Of a stretch of DNA of 61,696 nucleotides, positions 8,423 through 16,270 are shown in pieces. The stretch spans positions 1-61,696 of the forward strand of contig CANRFT010000010.1 in assembly GCA_947629955.1 (NCBI GenBank), written 5' to 3'. Position 1 is the first letter of the stretch, and the number at the start of each line of letters is the position of its first letter. Source of the DNA: an uncultured Oscillospiraceae bacterium. GTDB taxonomy: Bacteria; Bacillota; Clostridia; Oscillospirales; Oscillospiraceae. The position numbers and the translations under genes were made by a program. The notes under the pieces were generated by a model. The model saw only the letters and a program-made list of their open reading frames with translations, made no database searches and had not been told where the DNA came from.

Positions 8423-9976
8423 TTACGGGTGGTTGACCACGCCCACGAACAGCAGCTGCCCCGTCTCGCTCTCGATGGCGAACAGGAAGGGCCGGTCCAG
8501 GGTGAAGTCAATGGTCTCGTCCGCCCAGGGCGCGCTGTCTTTCACCGCGAGCACGGTGTAGGCGGCGGCCTCCACCCCCTCCTCGTCCAGGGTGACACGG
8601 GCGGCGTGCTCCGCGTTGGAGACCGCCAGCCCCGCCGAATCGGTCAGGGGGGTGAAATCGGAGACGGCACTGTCAAACACGTCGGTGATCCCCAGATGTT
8701 TCAGCCCGTCGATCAGGTCCAGGTCAGAGGACACGTCAAATTTGGGCACGGACAGGTCGATATGCAGGAACTTCCGATCCGCCCAGCCCAGCTTATCGGC
8801 GGCCAGGAACTCCGCCGCCGCCCCGGAGGTGAGCAGCTCGTCCGCGGACACCCCCTCGTCAGGGAGCAGGAACCACATGGAGCCGCCCTCGCAGAAGGAC
8901 TTCTCCACCGCGCCGAACCCCTCGCCCCGGTAATAAAACTCCGTGGCGGTCTGGTGGAGGTAATCGGCGGTCACGTCCCCCTCCGGGGCGTGGAACACAT
9001 CTTCGGTGTTCTGCTTCGGGGAGAACTCCTCCTCCCAGCGGGCCTTGAAATGGATGGTGGTCACCAGGGCCAGCACCGTCTCCGGGTCCAGCTCCAGCTG
9101 GCCGGAGGCGTCCTTCAGCAGGCCGCCGGTCTGTGCGTCGATCCAGCCCCGCAGGGCCGCGTCGTAGCCCTCTGAGCCCATTTCCCCGGAAAAGGCGGAG
9201 GCGTAGTAGTCCTTCGCCAGCGTATCCAAGGTGTCCTGATGATAGGCGCCCGCCAGGTCCTCATTCAGCCACAAAGAGGCGGCCAGCAGAGAGGTGGACA
9301 TCCCGTCGTCCCGGTAGTTGGCCTGCCACAGGCCGGCGGCCCGCTGCCGCAGGGTCTCCACGCTGTCGGCGTCCAGCAGGTCCAGGAGCTGCTGCCGGCT
9401 GTTCCCGCCGGTGGTCTCCGCCAGCATGGACAGGGCCAGGTACACGTTCAAGGGGGAGAACACCCGGTTCTCCCCGCCGCTGTTCCCCAGAAACTCCGGC
9501 AGGGCGGCGGCGCAAAAGGGTGCCAGCCCGTCCTCCGCCGGGGCCAGGGCCTGACGGGCCTCCACATCCTCCCGCCAGGCGCGATAGGCGGCAGAGTCGT
9601 CCGAGCTGGGATAGGGCACCGTCTCCGGGTACACCGCCGCCGCCAGGGGGACGGCTCCGGCAAAGCCCACGCCCGGCTCCCCGGCCTGGGGAGCGTCCCC
9701 GGCGGGGGCGTCGGCCGGGGCCTCACCGAAAGCGGGTTCTCTCACGGGGCCGGCCGCTCCCACGGGGGCCTCCGGCGCGCCCATGCCCGTCGCGCCCACC
9801 CCGCCCAGCAGGCGGGGGACCGTTCCAACCAGCAGTACCACCGCCAGCACCGCGGCCGCCGCTCCCAGCCAGACCGCCCGGCGGGGGCGTTTGACGTCGG
9901 AGGGCGTTTCGATCACGTTTCGCTTCAATTCATCGGGGGCGTGGATGCCCTCGTTGGCCTTTTTGTACCGTTCCAA
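8423..9976 (-). CDS. Serpin fused to anti-sigma-like membrane N-terminus
   Basis: A 517-residue protein with an unusual plan. Residues 1-33 form a short charged cytoplasmic segment (MERYKKANEGIHAPDELK), 34-60 one transmembrane helix, ~60-165 a Pro/Ala/Gly-rich linker, and ~165-517 a full serpin domain (NRVFSPLNVYLALSML, NYRDDGMSTSLLAASLWLNE, FHAPEGDVTADYLH, C-terminal RPFLFAIESETGQLLFVGVV). The reactive-loop hinge DEEGVEAAAYT keeps Gly at P15 and the small P12-P10 residues; P1-P1' counts to Ser-Ala. The start is a TTG: GAGGAGG lies eight nt before it and no in-frame ATG fits. It begins four nt after the ECF sigma stop, where anti-sigma genes sit, and the N-terminus looks like the cytoplasmic tail of such proteins, without a zinc HxxxCxxC motif. 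Confidence 0.9.
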   Translation of the reverse strand: MERYKKANEGIHAPDELKRNVIETPSDVKRPRRAVWLGAAAAVLAVVLLVGTVPRLLGGVGATGMGAPEAPVGAAGPVREPAFGEAPADAPAGDAPQAGEPGVGFAGAVPLAAAVYPETVPYPSSDDSAAYRAWREDVEARQALAPAEDGLAPFCAAALPEFLGNSGGENRVFSPLNVYLALSMLAETTGGNSRQQLLDLLDADSVETLRQRAAGLWQANYRDDGMSTSLLAASLWLNEDLAGAYHQDTLDTLAKDYYASAFSGEMGSEGYDAALRGWIDAQTGGLLKDASGQLELDPETVLALVTTIHFKARWEEEFSPKQNTEDVFHAPEGDVTADYLHQTATEFYYRGEGFGAVEKSFCEGGSMWFLLPDEGVSADELLTSGAAAEFLAADKLGWADRKFLHIDLSVPKFDVSSDLDLIDGLKHLGITDVFDSAVSDFTPLTDSAGLAVSNAEHAARVTLDEEGVEAAAYTVLAVKDSAPWADETIDFTLDRPFLFAIESETGQLLFVGVVNHP

Positions 9977-9979
9977 CGC

Positions 9980-10447
9980 TCATACCTCCTCATTCAGCAG
10001 ATCCCGCAGGAAGGCCCGGCCCCGGCTCAGCTGGGACTTCACCGTGCCCTCCGGCAGATCAAGGGTCCCGGCGATCTCCGCCACCGACAGCCCCTCGAAA
10101 TAGTGCAGGTGGATCACCGCCCGGTACCGGGCGGGCAGGGACAGCACCGCGCTGTACACCTCGCGGTACTCATCCTCCACCCCCACCTGGGCGGCCACCT
10201 CTAAGGGGAGGGTGCGCTTCCGCCAGGGGGAGGAGAGCAGGCTGTTGGCCCGATTCACCGTGCAGCGGATGAGCCACGCCTTCCGGTGCTCGTCGCTCCG
10301 CAGCTGATCCTCGTGGCGGAAAAAGCGCAGGAAGACCTCCTGGAACACGTCCTCCGCGTCCGGGACGTTAGCCGTACGCGCCAACGCCAGCCGCCACACC
10401 ATATCGCCCCAGCGCTCCACCGCCTGGGTGCGCTCCTCCTGGGTCAC
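9980..10447 (-). CDS. ECF-type RNA polymerase sigma factor
   Basis: A 155-residue group 4 sigma factor. Region 2 spans residues ~8-75 (WGDMVWRLALARTANVPDAEDVFQEVFLRFF, DAEDVFQEVF being the core-binding helix), and region 4 spans ~95-150 (LPARYRAVIHLHYFEGLSVAEIAGTL, then LPEGTVKSQLSRGRAFLRDLL, the -35 recognition HTH). The GTG at 10447 is chosen because AGAGGAGG lies eight nt upstream and it gives the usual ECF length; longer starts run through the predicted promoter. First gene of an operon with two serpins, the first of which probably acts as its membrane anti-sigma factor. An ECF-like promoter just upstream suggests autoregulation. Confidence 0.93.
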   Translation of the reverse strand: MTQEERTQAVERWGDMVWRLALARTANVPDAEDVFQEVFLRFFRHEDQLRSDEHRKAWLIRCTVNRANSLLSSPWRKRTLPLEVAAQVGVEDEYREVYSAVLSLPARYRAVIHLHYFEGLSVAEIAGTLDLPEGTVKSQLSRGRAFLRDLLNEEV

Positions 10448-10471
10448 GGGCCTCGCCTCCTCTCTGTACGG

Positions 10472-10499
10472 AATACCCTGCATGTCGGGAAAAGGTTGC
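10472..10499 (-). promoter_or_regulatory. Candidate ECF autoregulatory promoter
   Basis: Minus strand GCAACCTTTT-type -35, 16-bp gap, GGTATT as -10. The AACC core with following T-run resembles promoters of Firmicutes ECF factors. No housekeeping -35/-10 pair is evident here. Confidence 0.45.
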
Positions 10500-10521
10500 G
10501 CGGAATGGGAAAAAGTTTGAA

Positions 10522-10552
10522 AAGCCCCGCCGTGGAGCACACAGCGGGGCTT
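10522..10552 (-). terminator. Terminator of the ricT operon
   Basis: AAGCCCCGC / GCGGGGCTT stem, 13-nt loop, then TTTT on the minus strand, 10 nt after the ricT stop and directly before the sigma promoter. Confidence 0.85.
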
Positions 10553-10562
10553 GGGTTGGTCC

Positions 10563-11819
10563 TCAGCTCTGGGACTGGCCGCCGGGCTTGCGGCGGTGGG
10601 GCCGCCAGTGGCGGCGGTGATGGGCGGCGCCGGAGGGGGCGGCGGGCTTCTCCTCCCGCTCCGCCGGGGCGGTCATCTTCTGCAACGCGGCCTGACGAAG
10701 GGCGCGGGCGGCGGGGCGCTCCTGGCGGGCCTGCTTTTCCGGGGCGGGCGCGGCGGGCTGGGGCGCGGTCTTGGCCGCCTTGGGCTCCTTGTTCTCCTTG
10801 TCGCCGCCGGACTTGCGCCGGGAGTGCACCTTGGCCTTTCTGGGCTCCTCCTGCTGGGACTGCTCCCCCAGATAGCGGTCCAGCACGGCGGACAGGTCGG
10901 CGGGGCCGTCCAGCCGGCGGCCGGTGCGGGCGGCCTCCGCCCGGGGGTCCCGGAGCTTCTCCAGCTCCGCCTGGGGCGGGGCCACGTAGTCCTCCGGCCG
11001 CTTGCCCTTGCCGGAGCGGACCACCCGGATCTCGCTGGTGAGATAGTTCTTGGGCTGCTCGGTGGAGTCCTCCAGCTTCACCTTCACCTGCTCCTTCAGC
11101 AGATTGACGGAGGACACCACCCCCACCCCGTCGGGGCACTCCGCGAAGGAGTCCTGCCGGGGGCAGCGCTTCACCGCGTCCTCATAGGCGTCCTGCTCGT
11201 ATTTCAGGCAGCACATGAGCCGCCCGCAGGTGCCGGAGATCTTGGTGGGGTTCAGGGACAGGTTCTGGGTCTTGGCCATCTTGATGGACACCGGCTGGAA
11301 CTCGCCCAGAAACTGGGCGCAGCAGAAGGGCTTGCCGCAGATGCCGAAGCCCCCCAGCATCCGGGCCTCGTCCCGGACGCCGATCTGCCTCAGCTCGATG
11401 CGGGCCCGCAAAATGCCGGCCAGGTCCTTCACCAGGGCCCGGAAATCCACCCGCCCGTCGGAGGTGAAGAAGAAGATGATCTTGGTGCCGTCGAAGCTGT
11501 ACTCCACATCCACCAGCTTCATCTCCAGGCCGTGCCGCTCGATGAGCTGCTGACAGATGCGCATGGCGTCCTTCTCCCGGCGGCGGTTGTCCCGCACCTG
11601 TTTCTCGTCCCGGTCGGTGGCCAGGCGCACCAGGGGCCGCAGAGGCTGGACCACCGCCTCATCGTCGATGGCGGTGTTGCCCTTGACGCAGGTGCCGTAC
11701 TCCAGGCCCTTGCCCGTCTCTACGATGACAGCCTGACCCTCGGCCACCCGCTGGCCCAGAGGATCGAAGTAGTATTGCTTTCCGCCGCTTCGGAAGCGGA
11801 CGCTGATGATCTCGGTCAT
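10563..11819 (-). CDS. ricT: PSP1-domain protein RicT (YaaT)
   Basis: A 418-residue member of the RicT/YaaT family. In Bacillus RicT works with RicA and RicF, carries Fe-S clusters and promotes Y-complex/RNase Y-dependent mRNA maturation as well as sporulation and biofilm phosphorelay. The conserved core is residues ~1-275, with PSP1 marks VRFRSGGKQYYFDP and two Cys clusters, GICGKPFCCAQF and GTCGRLMCCLKYEQ, which fit the cluster ligands. Residues ~285-418 are an added basic, Ala/Pro/Lys-rich tail, probably disordered and longer than in Bacillus, with a run of Arg/His at the very end. It follows holB by 31 nt, as in the Bacillus holB-yaaT order. Confidence 0.93.
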   Translation of the reverse strand: MTEIISVRFRSGGKQYYFDPLGQRVAEGQAVIVETGKGLEYGTCVKGNTAIDDEAVVQPLRPLVRLATDRDEKQVRDNRRREKDAMRICQQLIERHGLEMKLVDVEYSFDGTKIIFFFTSDGRVDFRALVKDLAGILRARIELRQIGVRDEARMLGGFGICGKPFCCAQFLGEFQPVSIKMAKTQNLSLNPTKISGTCGRLMCCLKYEQDAYEDAVKRCPRQDSFAECPDGVGVVSSVNLLKEQVKVKLEDSTEQPKNYLTSEIRVVRSGKGKRPEDYVAPPQAELEKLRDPRAEAARTGRRLDGPADLSAVLDRYLGEQSQQEEPRKAKVHSRRKSGGDKENKEPKAAKTAPQPAAPAPEKQARQERPAARALRQAALQKMTAPAEREEKPAAPSGAAHHRRHWRPHRRKPGGQSQS

Positions 11820-11850
11820 AAAGTGGTCCTCCGTATATGAAAAATCGTTG

Positions 11851-12612
11851 TTACGGGTCCTGGAACAGGGACGCCGACAGCCAGCCCAGGGTGTGCCCCG
11901 GGCCGGGATTGAACACCGCGTTCTCCCGGCAGGCCTTCAGCGCCCGCAGGGCCTTTGCCCCCCGGGCCGGATGGGCGGCCAGCCGCTTGGCGATGCGGTT
12001 TTCCGTCTCGGCCAGCAGGGCGGCCAGCTGGTCGGCCCTGGGCTTCTCCAGCTCCAGGGCGGTGAGCCCCGTTGCCACCGCGAACTCGTCCCCGGTGAGC
12101 AGCAGCTCCGCCAGCCCCTCCGCCTGTTCCGCCAGCGCCGGGTCCACGGGGACCTCCTCCGGGGGAATGGGGAGGGGCTCGCACCGGGAGCGCACCGTGT
12201 CCAGCAGCCGGCCCGGCTCCCCCGCCAGCAGGAGGAAGGCGGCGTAGGCGGGGCCGTCCTCCAGCACTTTGAGCAGGGCGTTCTGGGCAGCGGGGTTCAT
12301 GGCGTCCGCCGGATCGATGATGTATACCTTGCGCCTGCCCTCGTTGGGGCGAACGTAGGCGTCGGACCGGAGGGCGCGGGCCTGGTCCACGCCGATCTCC
12401 CGCTTGTCCGGCAGGGGGGCCAGGGTGAACACGTCCGGGTGGATGCCACCCGCCACCTTGCGGCAATGTTTACACGCCCCGCAGGGGGCGGGGCCGTTCC
12501 CCTCGCACAGATAGGCGGCGGCCAGCCGCCTGGCCAGGGCGGTGCGGCTCTCCCCGCTGCCGCCGGTGATGAGATAGGCGTGGGACAGGGAGGCGGGCAG
12601 ATCAATATTCAT
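11851..12612 (-). CDS. holB: DNA polymerase III delta' subunit
   Basis: A 253-residue clamp-loader subunit that helps load the sliding clamp. AAA+ N-terminus: SHAYLITGGSGESRTALARR, where the P-loop is altered and lacks the standard GKT (usual in delta'), a zinc module CGACKHCRK (~45-53), IIDPADAMNPAAQNALLKVLEDGP (split here as walker B and the sensor region) and TVRSRCEPLPI, the SRC motif of clamp loaders that supplies the arginine finger. At 253 aa it is somewhat short for the family (300-330), the loss being in the C-terminal domain. ATG 12612 is preferred over the preceding TTG because GGAGGG lies seven nt upstream. Lies between the yaaO-like gene and ricT. Confidence 0.92.
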   Translation of the reverse strand: MNIDLPASLSHAYLITGGSGESRTALARRLAAAYLCEGNGPAPCGACKHCRKVAGGIHPDVFTLAPLPDKREIGVDQARALRSDAYVRPNEGRRKVYIIDPADAMNPAAQNALLKVLEDGPAYAAFLLLAGEPGRLLDTVRSRCEPLPIPPEEVPVDPALAEQAEGLAELLLTGDEFAVATGLTALELEKPRADQLAALLAETENRIAKRLAAHPARGAKALRALKACRENAVFNPGPGHTLGWLSASLFQDP

Positions 12613-12636
12613 CAAAATGCCCTCCTTCCGGCCGGT

Positions 12637-13950
12637 TCAGGGACAGATCACGTCCACTGACTCTTTATTATAACCTATTTGCCGCAAATAGGCCAGAGTT
12701 TTTTTCGTGATGACCTCTCCGGGGGCCACCACGGGCACGCCGGGGGGGTAGGGAGCGATCTGTCCGGCGGAGATGCACCCCTCAGAGGCCCCCAGTGCAA
12801 CGGCCTTTCGGGGGGCGAACAGGGCCTGCCGGGGGGTGAGGGCCGCGGGCGGCAAACCGGGCGGCGGCGGGCATTTTGCGGGGCTCGACCGGTCCTCCGC
12901 CGCCAGCAGCTTATCCAGCCTGGCGAACTGCTCCGGCCCGTCGGCGCAGGTGCAAATGAATACAACATGGCCCCTGTCCGAAAGCTCCGAAAGGCAACCT
13001 TGCGCCCGGAGCCGGTCCGCCAGGGCGAAGCCGTCCCCGCACAGCAGGGTGAGCCGGGCGGGGTCCAGGGAGAGGCCGGGCCGGGCCGTCAATGCAAGAT
13101 ACTTGCCCCGCAGCGCGGAGATCGCACGGACCGTTGCACGGTATTTCTCCGCCCCCTCCCGCTCCATGTAGTCCCGCACCAGATCCAGGGCGGCCATCAT
13201 CACATAGGAGGGGGAGGAGGAGCCGTAGACCGACCCCACCCGCCGGAGGTCGTCCAGCGATGACCCGTTGGCGAACAGCAGGGCGGTCTGCCCCGGCGCG
13301 GGGAGGGTCTTGTGGGCGGACATGACCACAGCATCGGCGGCGGGATATCCCTCATACCCCAGGAAGGGCAGATGGGCGCCGTGGGCGCTGTCCACCATCA
13401 GCCTGGCCCCGTGGGCATGGCAGACCGCCGCGATGGCGGGGATATCCGACAACACGCCGTAATAAGTGGGGGATGTGATACAGACAGTCTTGATCTCCGG
13501 GCGGTCTGACAGCAGCCGCTCCACCTCATTGGGGTCGACGGGCCCGGCGACGCCCTCTTTTTCCAGCCAGGGCCGGGAGAGGTAGTGGGGGGTCAGGTCC
13601 AGCAGAGCCAGGGCGTTGTAGGCGGAACGGTGGGCCCCCCGATCCAGGGCGATGTGTCCCCCCGCTCCCGCCAGCAGGGCCAGCCCGGCGTGGACCCCTT
13701 GGGTGGAGCCGCCGGTGAGGAACAGGCAGGAGTCGAAGCCGAACCGCTCCGCCCATAGCTCCTCTGCCCGGGCGATGGCGTCCCGCCCGTCGCCAAACAG
13801 ATCGCCGGTGAGGCCGTTTTCGGTGCAGTCCAGCTCTGCCGGCCAGGGGAGGCCGTAGGGCAGGGGCCGCCCGTGGTGCCCCGGCATGTCCAGCCGCAGC
13901 AGGTCCCGGCCGGCCAGCGTTTTCAGCAGATCGTACAGCGGCGTGGGCAT
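12637..13950 (-). CDS. Orn/Lys/Arg decarboxylase family PLP protein (YaaO-like)
   Basis: A 437-residue fold-type I PLP enzyme of the arginine/lysine/ornithine decarboxylase family, short Bacillus SpeA/YaaO form. Marks: RLDMPGHHGRP near the N-terminus, LFLTGGSTQGVHA, DRGAHRSAYNAL, VDSAHGAHLPFLG (PLP Asp and His), and SAHKTLPA with the Schiff-base Lys (~residue 229). The C-terminal domain starts at ~360. The substrate cannot be decided from sequence: arginine or lysine are the usual ones, giving agmatine or cadaverine. It follows the Nudix gene by three nt and precedes holB; in Bacillus yaaO also sits close to holB but with tmk, yaaQ and yaaR between, which are absent here. Confidence 0.88.
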   Translation of the reverse strand: MPTPLYDLLKTLAGRDLLRLDMPGHHGRPLPYGLPWPAELDCTENGLTGDLFGDGRDAIARAEELWAERFGFDSCLFLTGGSTQGVHAGLALLAGAGGHIALDRGAHRSAYNALALLDLTPHYLSRPWLEKEGVAGPVDPNEVERLLSDRPEIKTVCITSPTYYGVLSDIPAIAAVCHAHGARLMVDSAHGAHLPFLGYEGYPAADAVVMSAHKTLPAPGQTALLFANGSSLDDLRRVGSVYGSSSPSYVMMAALDLVRDYMEREGAEKYRATVRAISALRGKYLALTARPGLSLDPARLTLLCGDGFALADRLRAQGCLSELSDRGHVVFICTCADGPEQFARLDKLLAAEDRSSPAKCPPPPGLPPAALTPRQALFAPRKAVALGASEGCISAGQIAPYPPGVPVVAPGEVITKKTLAYLRQIGYNKESVDVICP

Positions 13951-13953
13951 AGC

Positions 13954-14361
13954 TCAGCGCTCCTCCAGGAAGGCGCGAGCCGCCGCCAGGACCTCCCGGT
14001 CAGAGGGGTGGGTCAGGGCGGCCAGGGCCCGATCATAGGGCAGGAAGGCGGCCTCCGCCACCTCCTCTGGCTGGCAGACGATGGGGCCCTCCTCTGCCCT
14101 GGCCAGGAAAAACGCCACGTCCTTGGTCACCTCCGGCCGGGGGGAGTAGGTGATGATCTGCCGGAAGCCCTCCTCAAAGGCGACGGTCAGGCCGGTCTCC
14201 TCGCCGATCTCCCGGACAGCGGTCTGGCGTTCGGTCTCGTTCCCCTCCACGTGGCCCTTGCAGAGGGTGGTGTGGCCCAGGGTGCTGCGCAGCACCAGAT
14301 AGGTCCGGTCCGTATGATTTCCACGGAATATCACAGCTCCGCAGCTCTTTTCCCGTTTCAT
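13954..14361 (-). CDS. Nudix hydrolase
   Basis: A 135-residue stand-alone Nudix domain. The Nudix box GHVEGNETERQTAVREIGEETGL is split here as GHVEGNE (residues ~52-58), then TAVREIGEETGL (~63-74), matching Gx5Ex7REUxEExGU. The start MKREKSCGAVIFR is typical of the bis(5'-nucleosyl)-tetraphosphatase-like subgroup (Ap4A hydrolase/MutT-like), which clears diadenosine polyphosphates or damaged nucleotides. First gene of an operon with the yaaO-like decarboxylase, holB and ricT; it has a good promoter upstream. The exact substrate is open. Confidence 0.92.
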   Translation of the reverse strand: MKREKSCGAVIFRGNHTDRTYLVLRSTLGHTTLCKGHVEGNETERQTAVREIGEETGLTVAFEEGFRQIITYSPRPEVTKDVAFFLARAEEGPIVCQPEEVAEAAFLPYDRALAALTHPSDREVLAAARAFLEER

Positions 14362-14394
14362 GGCAGAGACCTCCCGTCCATGGCGTTTGAGTAC

Positions 14395-14423
14395 AGTTTA
14401 CTCCCTGAAGCGCCCTCCGTCAA
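14395..14423 (-). promoter_or_regulatory. Promoter of Nudix-yaaO-holB-ricT operon
   Basis: Minus strand -35 TTGACG, 17-bp spacer, -10 TAAACT, about 30 nt before the Nudix ATG. Confidence 0.75.
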
Positions 14424-14441
14424 TGCCGCTGTGAAGGAGCG

Positions 14442-14488
14442 GATACAGAGAGGTCCCCGGGCTTTACGCTCGGGGACCTCTCTGTATC
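14442..14488. terminator. 18-bp perfect hairpin after hndD
   Basis: Arms 14442-14459 and 14471-14488 are perfectly complementary with an 11-nt loop. It lies 11 nt after the hndD stop and should end the hydrogenase operon. The T-run (TTTT) is on the plus-strand side only, so it is not a textbook minus-strand terminator. Confidence 0.6.
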
Positions 14489-14499
14489 TTTTCCGGAGA

Positions 14500-16254
14500 T
14501 CAGGTGCGGTAGCGCTTCTGGGGCACGTAGGTGCAGTGGAGCAGCTCGTGGGCCAGGTGGCCGCCGGGCTCGCCCAGATAGGTGGCGTAAATCTCCTTGA
14601 GCACCGGGTTCTCGTGGCTGCGGCGGTGGGACATGCCCTCGTCCTGCTTGTACAGGGCGGCGGCGCGCATACCGCGCAGGTCGTTGAAGGACCGGGTGAT
14701 GGCGGAGTGCAGGGGCTGGCCGCCGCCGTTGACACAGCCGCCGGGGCAGGCCATGAACTCGATGAAGTCATACTGCATCTCGCCGGATTTCACGCCGTCC
14801 AGCACGATCTTGGCGTTGGCCAGACCAGAGGTCACGCAGACTCTGACGGTCCTGCCGGGAAGCTCATAGGTGGCCTCCTTGATGCCCTCGATGCCGCGGA
14901 CCTCGTGGAACTCCAGCGGGGCATCCTCGTCGCCGCACAGCTTGGCGGCCACGGTGCGGAGGGCGGCCTCCATCACGCCGCCGGTGGCGCCAAAGATCAC
15001 CGACGCGCCGGTGGAGACGCCCAGCATGGGATCGAACTCTCCCTCGGGCAGATGCTCGAACATCATGCCGGCCTGGGTGATGAGGCGGGCCAGCTCACGG
15101 GTGGTGAGGGCGGCGTCCACAGGCATGCAGCCGTTGGCCATCCGCTGCTCCTCCCGCTTGACCTCGTACTTCTTGGCGGTGCAGGGCATGATGGACACCA
15201 CATAGATGTCCTTGGGGTCGATCCCCGCCTTCTCGGCGTAGTAGCTCTTCACCAGGGCGCCGAACATCTGCTGGGGGGACTTGCAGGTGGACAGGTTGGG
15301 GATCATGTCGGGATAGTGCTGCTCACAGAACCGGACCCAGCCGGGGGAGCAGGAGGTGATCATGGGCAGGGTGCCGCCGTTCTGGAGCCGCTGGAGGAAC
15401 TCGGTGCCCTCCTCCATGATGGTGAAGTCGGCGCCGGTGTCCACGTCGAACACCTTGTCGAAGCCCAGGCGCTTCAGGGCGGTGACCATCTTGCCCTCCA
15501 CGTTGGTTCCCACGGGCATGCCGAAGCACTCGCCCAGAGTGACGCGGACGGAGGGAGCGGGGCCCACCACCACATGCTTGTCGGGGTCGGCCAGAGCCTC
15601 CAGCACCTCGGGGATGGAGCTCTGCTCCTGGAGGGCGCCGGTGGGGCAGGCCACGATGCACTGGCCGCAAGAGACGCAGTCCACCTCGGCCAGGTCCCGG
15701 TCAAAGGCGGAGCCGATGTGGGTGCGGAAGCCGCGGTCGTTGGGGCCGATGACGCCCACCTCCTGGCGTTTGCGGCACACGGCCACGCAGCGGCGGCACA
15801 GCACGCACTTGGAGTTGTCACGCACCAGATGCAGGGCGGAGGCCTCGATCTGGGGCTTCAGATCGTCGCCGGCGTAACGGACCGCGTCGATGCCCAGATC
15901 GGCGGCCAGCTGGCGCAGCTCACAGTGCTCGTTGCGGGAGCAGGTCAGACAGTCCATCCGGTGGTTGGACAGGATCAGCTCCAGGGTGAGCTGGCGGGAG
16001 TGGCGGACCCGGGGGGTATTGGTGTAGACCACCATGCCCTCGCTGACAGGATACACGCAGGAGGCCATCAGGGAGCGGGCCCCCTTCACCTCCACCACGC
16101 ACATACGGCAGGCGCCGATCTCGTTGATGCCCTTCAGGTAGCACAGGGAGGGGATCTTGATGCCGGCGGAGCGGGCGGCCTCCAGAACGGTGGTGCCCTC
16201 CGGGACGGTGACGGGGATATTATCGATGGTGAGATTGATCATTTTCTGTTCCAT
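14500..16254 (-). CDS. hndD: [FeFe] hydrogenase catalytic subunit, HndD/HydA type
   Basis: A 584-residue catalytic subunit of a cytoplasmic NAD(P)-linked, probably electron-bifurcating hydrogenase. From the N-terminus: [2Fe-2S] domain (Cys38, 49, 52, 66), His-Cys3 [4Fe-4S] site (His98, Cys102, 105, 111), two [4Fe-4S] ferredoxin motifs (Cys150-160 and 193-203), then the H-cluster domain. L1 is TSCSPGW (300-306), L2 MPCTAKKYE (Cys358), L3 EFMACPGGCVNGGGQP (Cys503, Cys507), and the small-subunit-like tail ends near SHENPVLKEIY. In L1, Ser303 stands where CpI hydrogenase has the cluster ligand Cys300 by spacing; Cys324 in STCKSP is nearby. I recall TSCSPGW in other HndD-type enzymes. It lies 16 nt after hndC and closes the operon. 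Confidence 0.96.
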   Translation of the reverse strand: MEQKMINLTIDNIPVTVPEGTTVLEAARSAGIKIPSLCYLKGINEIGACRMCVVEVKGARSLMASCVYPVSEGMVVYTNTPRVRHSRQLTLELILSNHRMDCLTCSRNEHCELRQLAADLGIDAVRYAGDDLKPQIEASALHLVRDNSKCVLCRRCVAVCRKRQEVGVIGPNDRGFRTHIGSAFDRDLAEVDCVSCGQCIVACPTGALQEQSSIPEVLEALADPDKHVVVGPAPSVRVTLGECFGMPVGTNVEGKMVTALKRLGFDKVFDVDTGADFTIMEEGTEFLQRLQNGGTLPMITSCSPGWVRFCEQHYPDMIPNLSTCKSPQQMFGALVKSYYAEKAGIDPKDIYVVSIMPCTAKKYEVKREEQRMANGCMPVDAALTTRELARLITQAGMMFEHLPEGEFDPMLGVSTGASVIFGATGGVMEAALRTVAAKLCGDEDAPLEFHEVRGIEGIKEATYELPGRTVRVCVTSGLANAKIVLDGVKSGEMQYDFIEFMACPGGCVNGGGQPLHSAITRSFNDLRGMRAAALYKQDEGMSHRRSHENPVLKEIYATYLGEPGGHLAHELLHCTYVPQKRYRT

Positions 16255-16270
16255 ATTCGTCCCTCCTCCC

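Noticed and set aside
9980-10540. Longer start for the ECF sigma gene (186 residues)
   Set aside because: The added 31 residues would read through the predicted promoter, and the GTG with an eight-nt spaced AGAGGAGG gives the normal family length.
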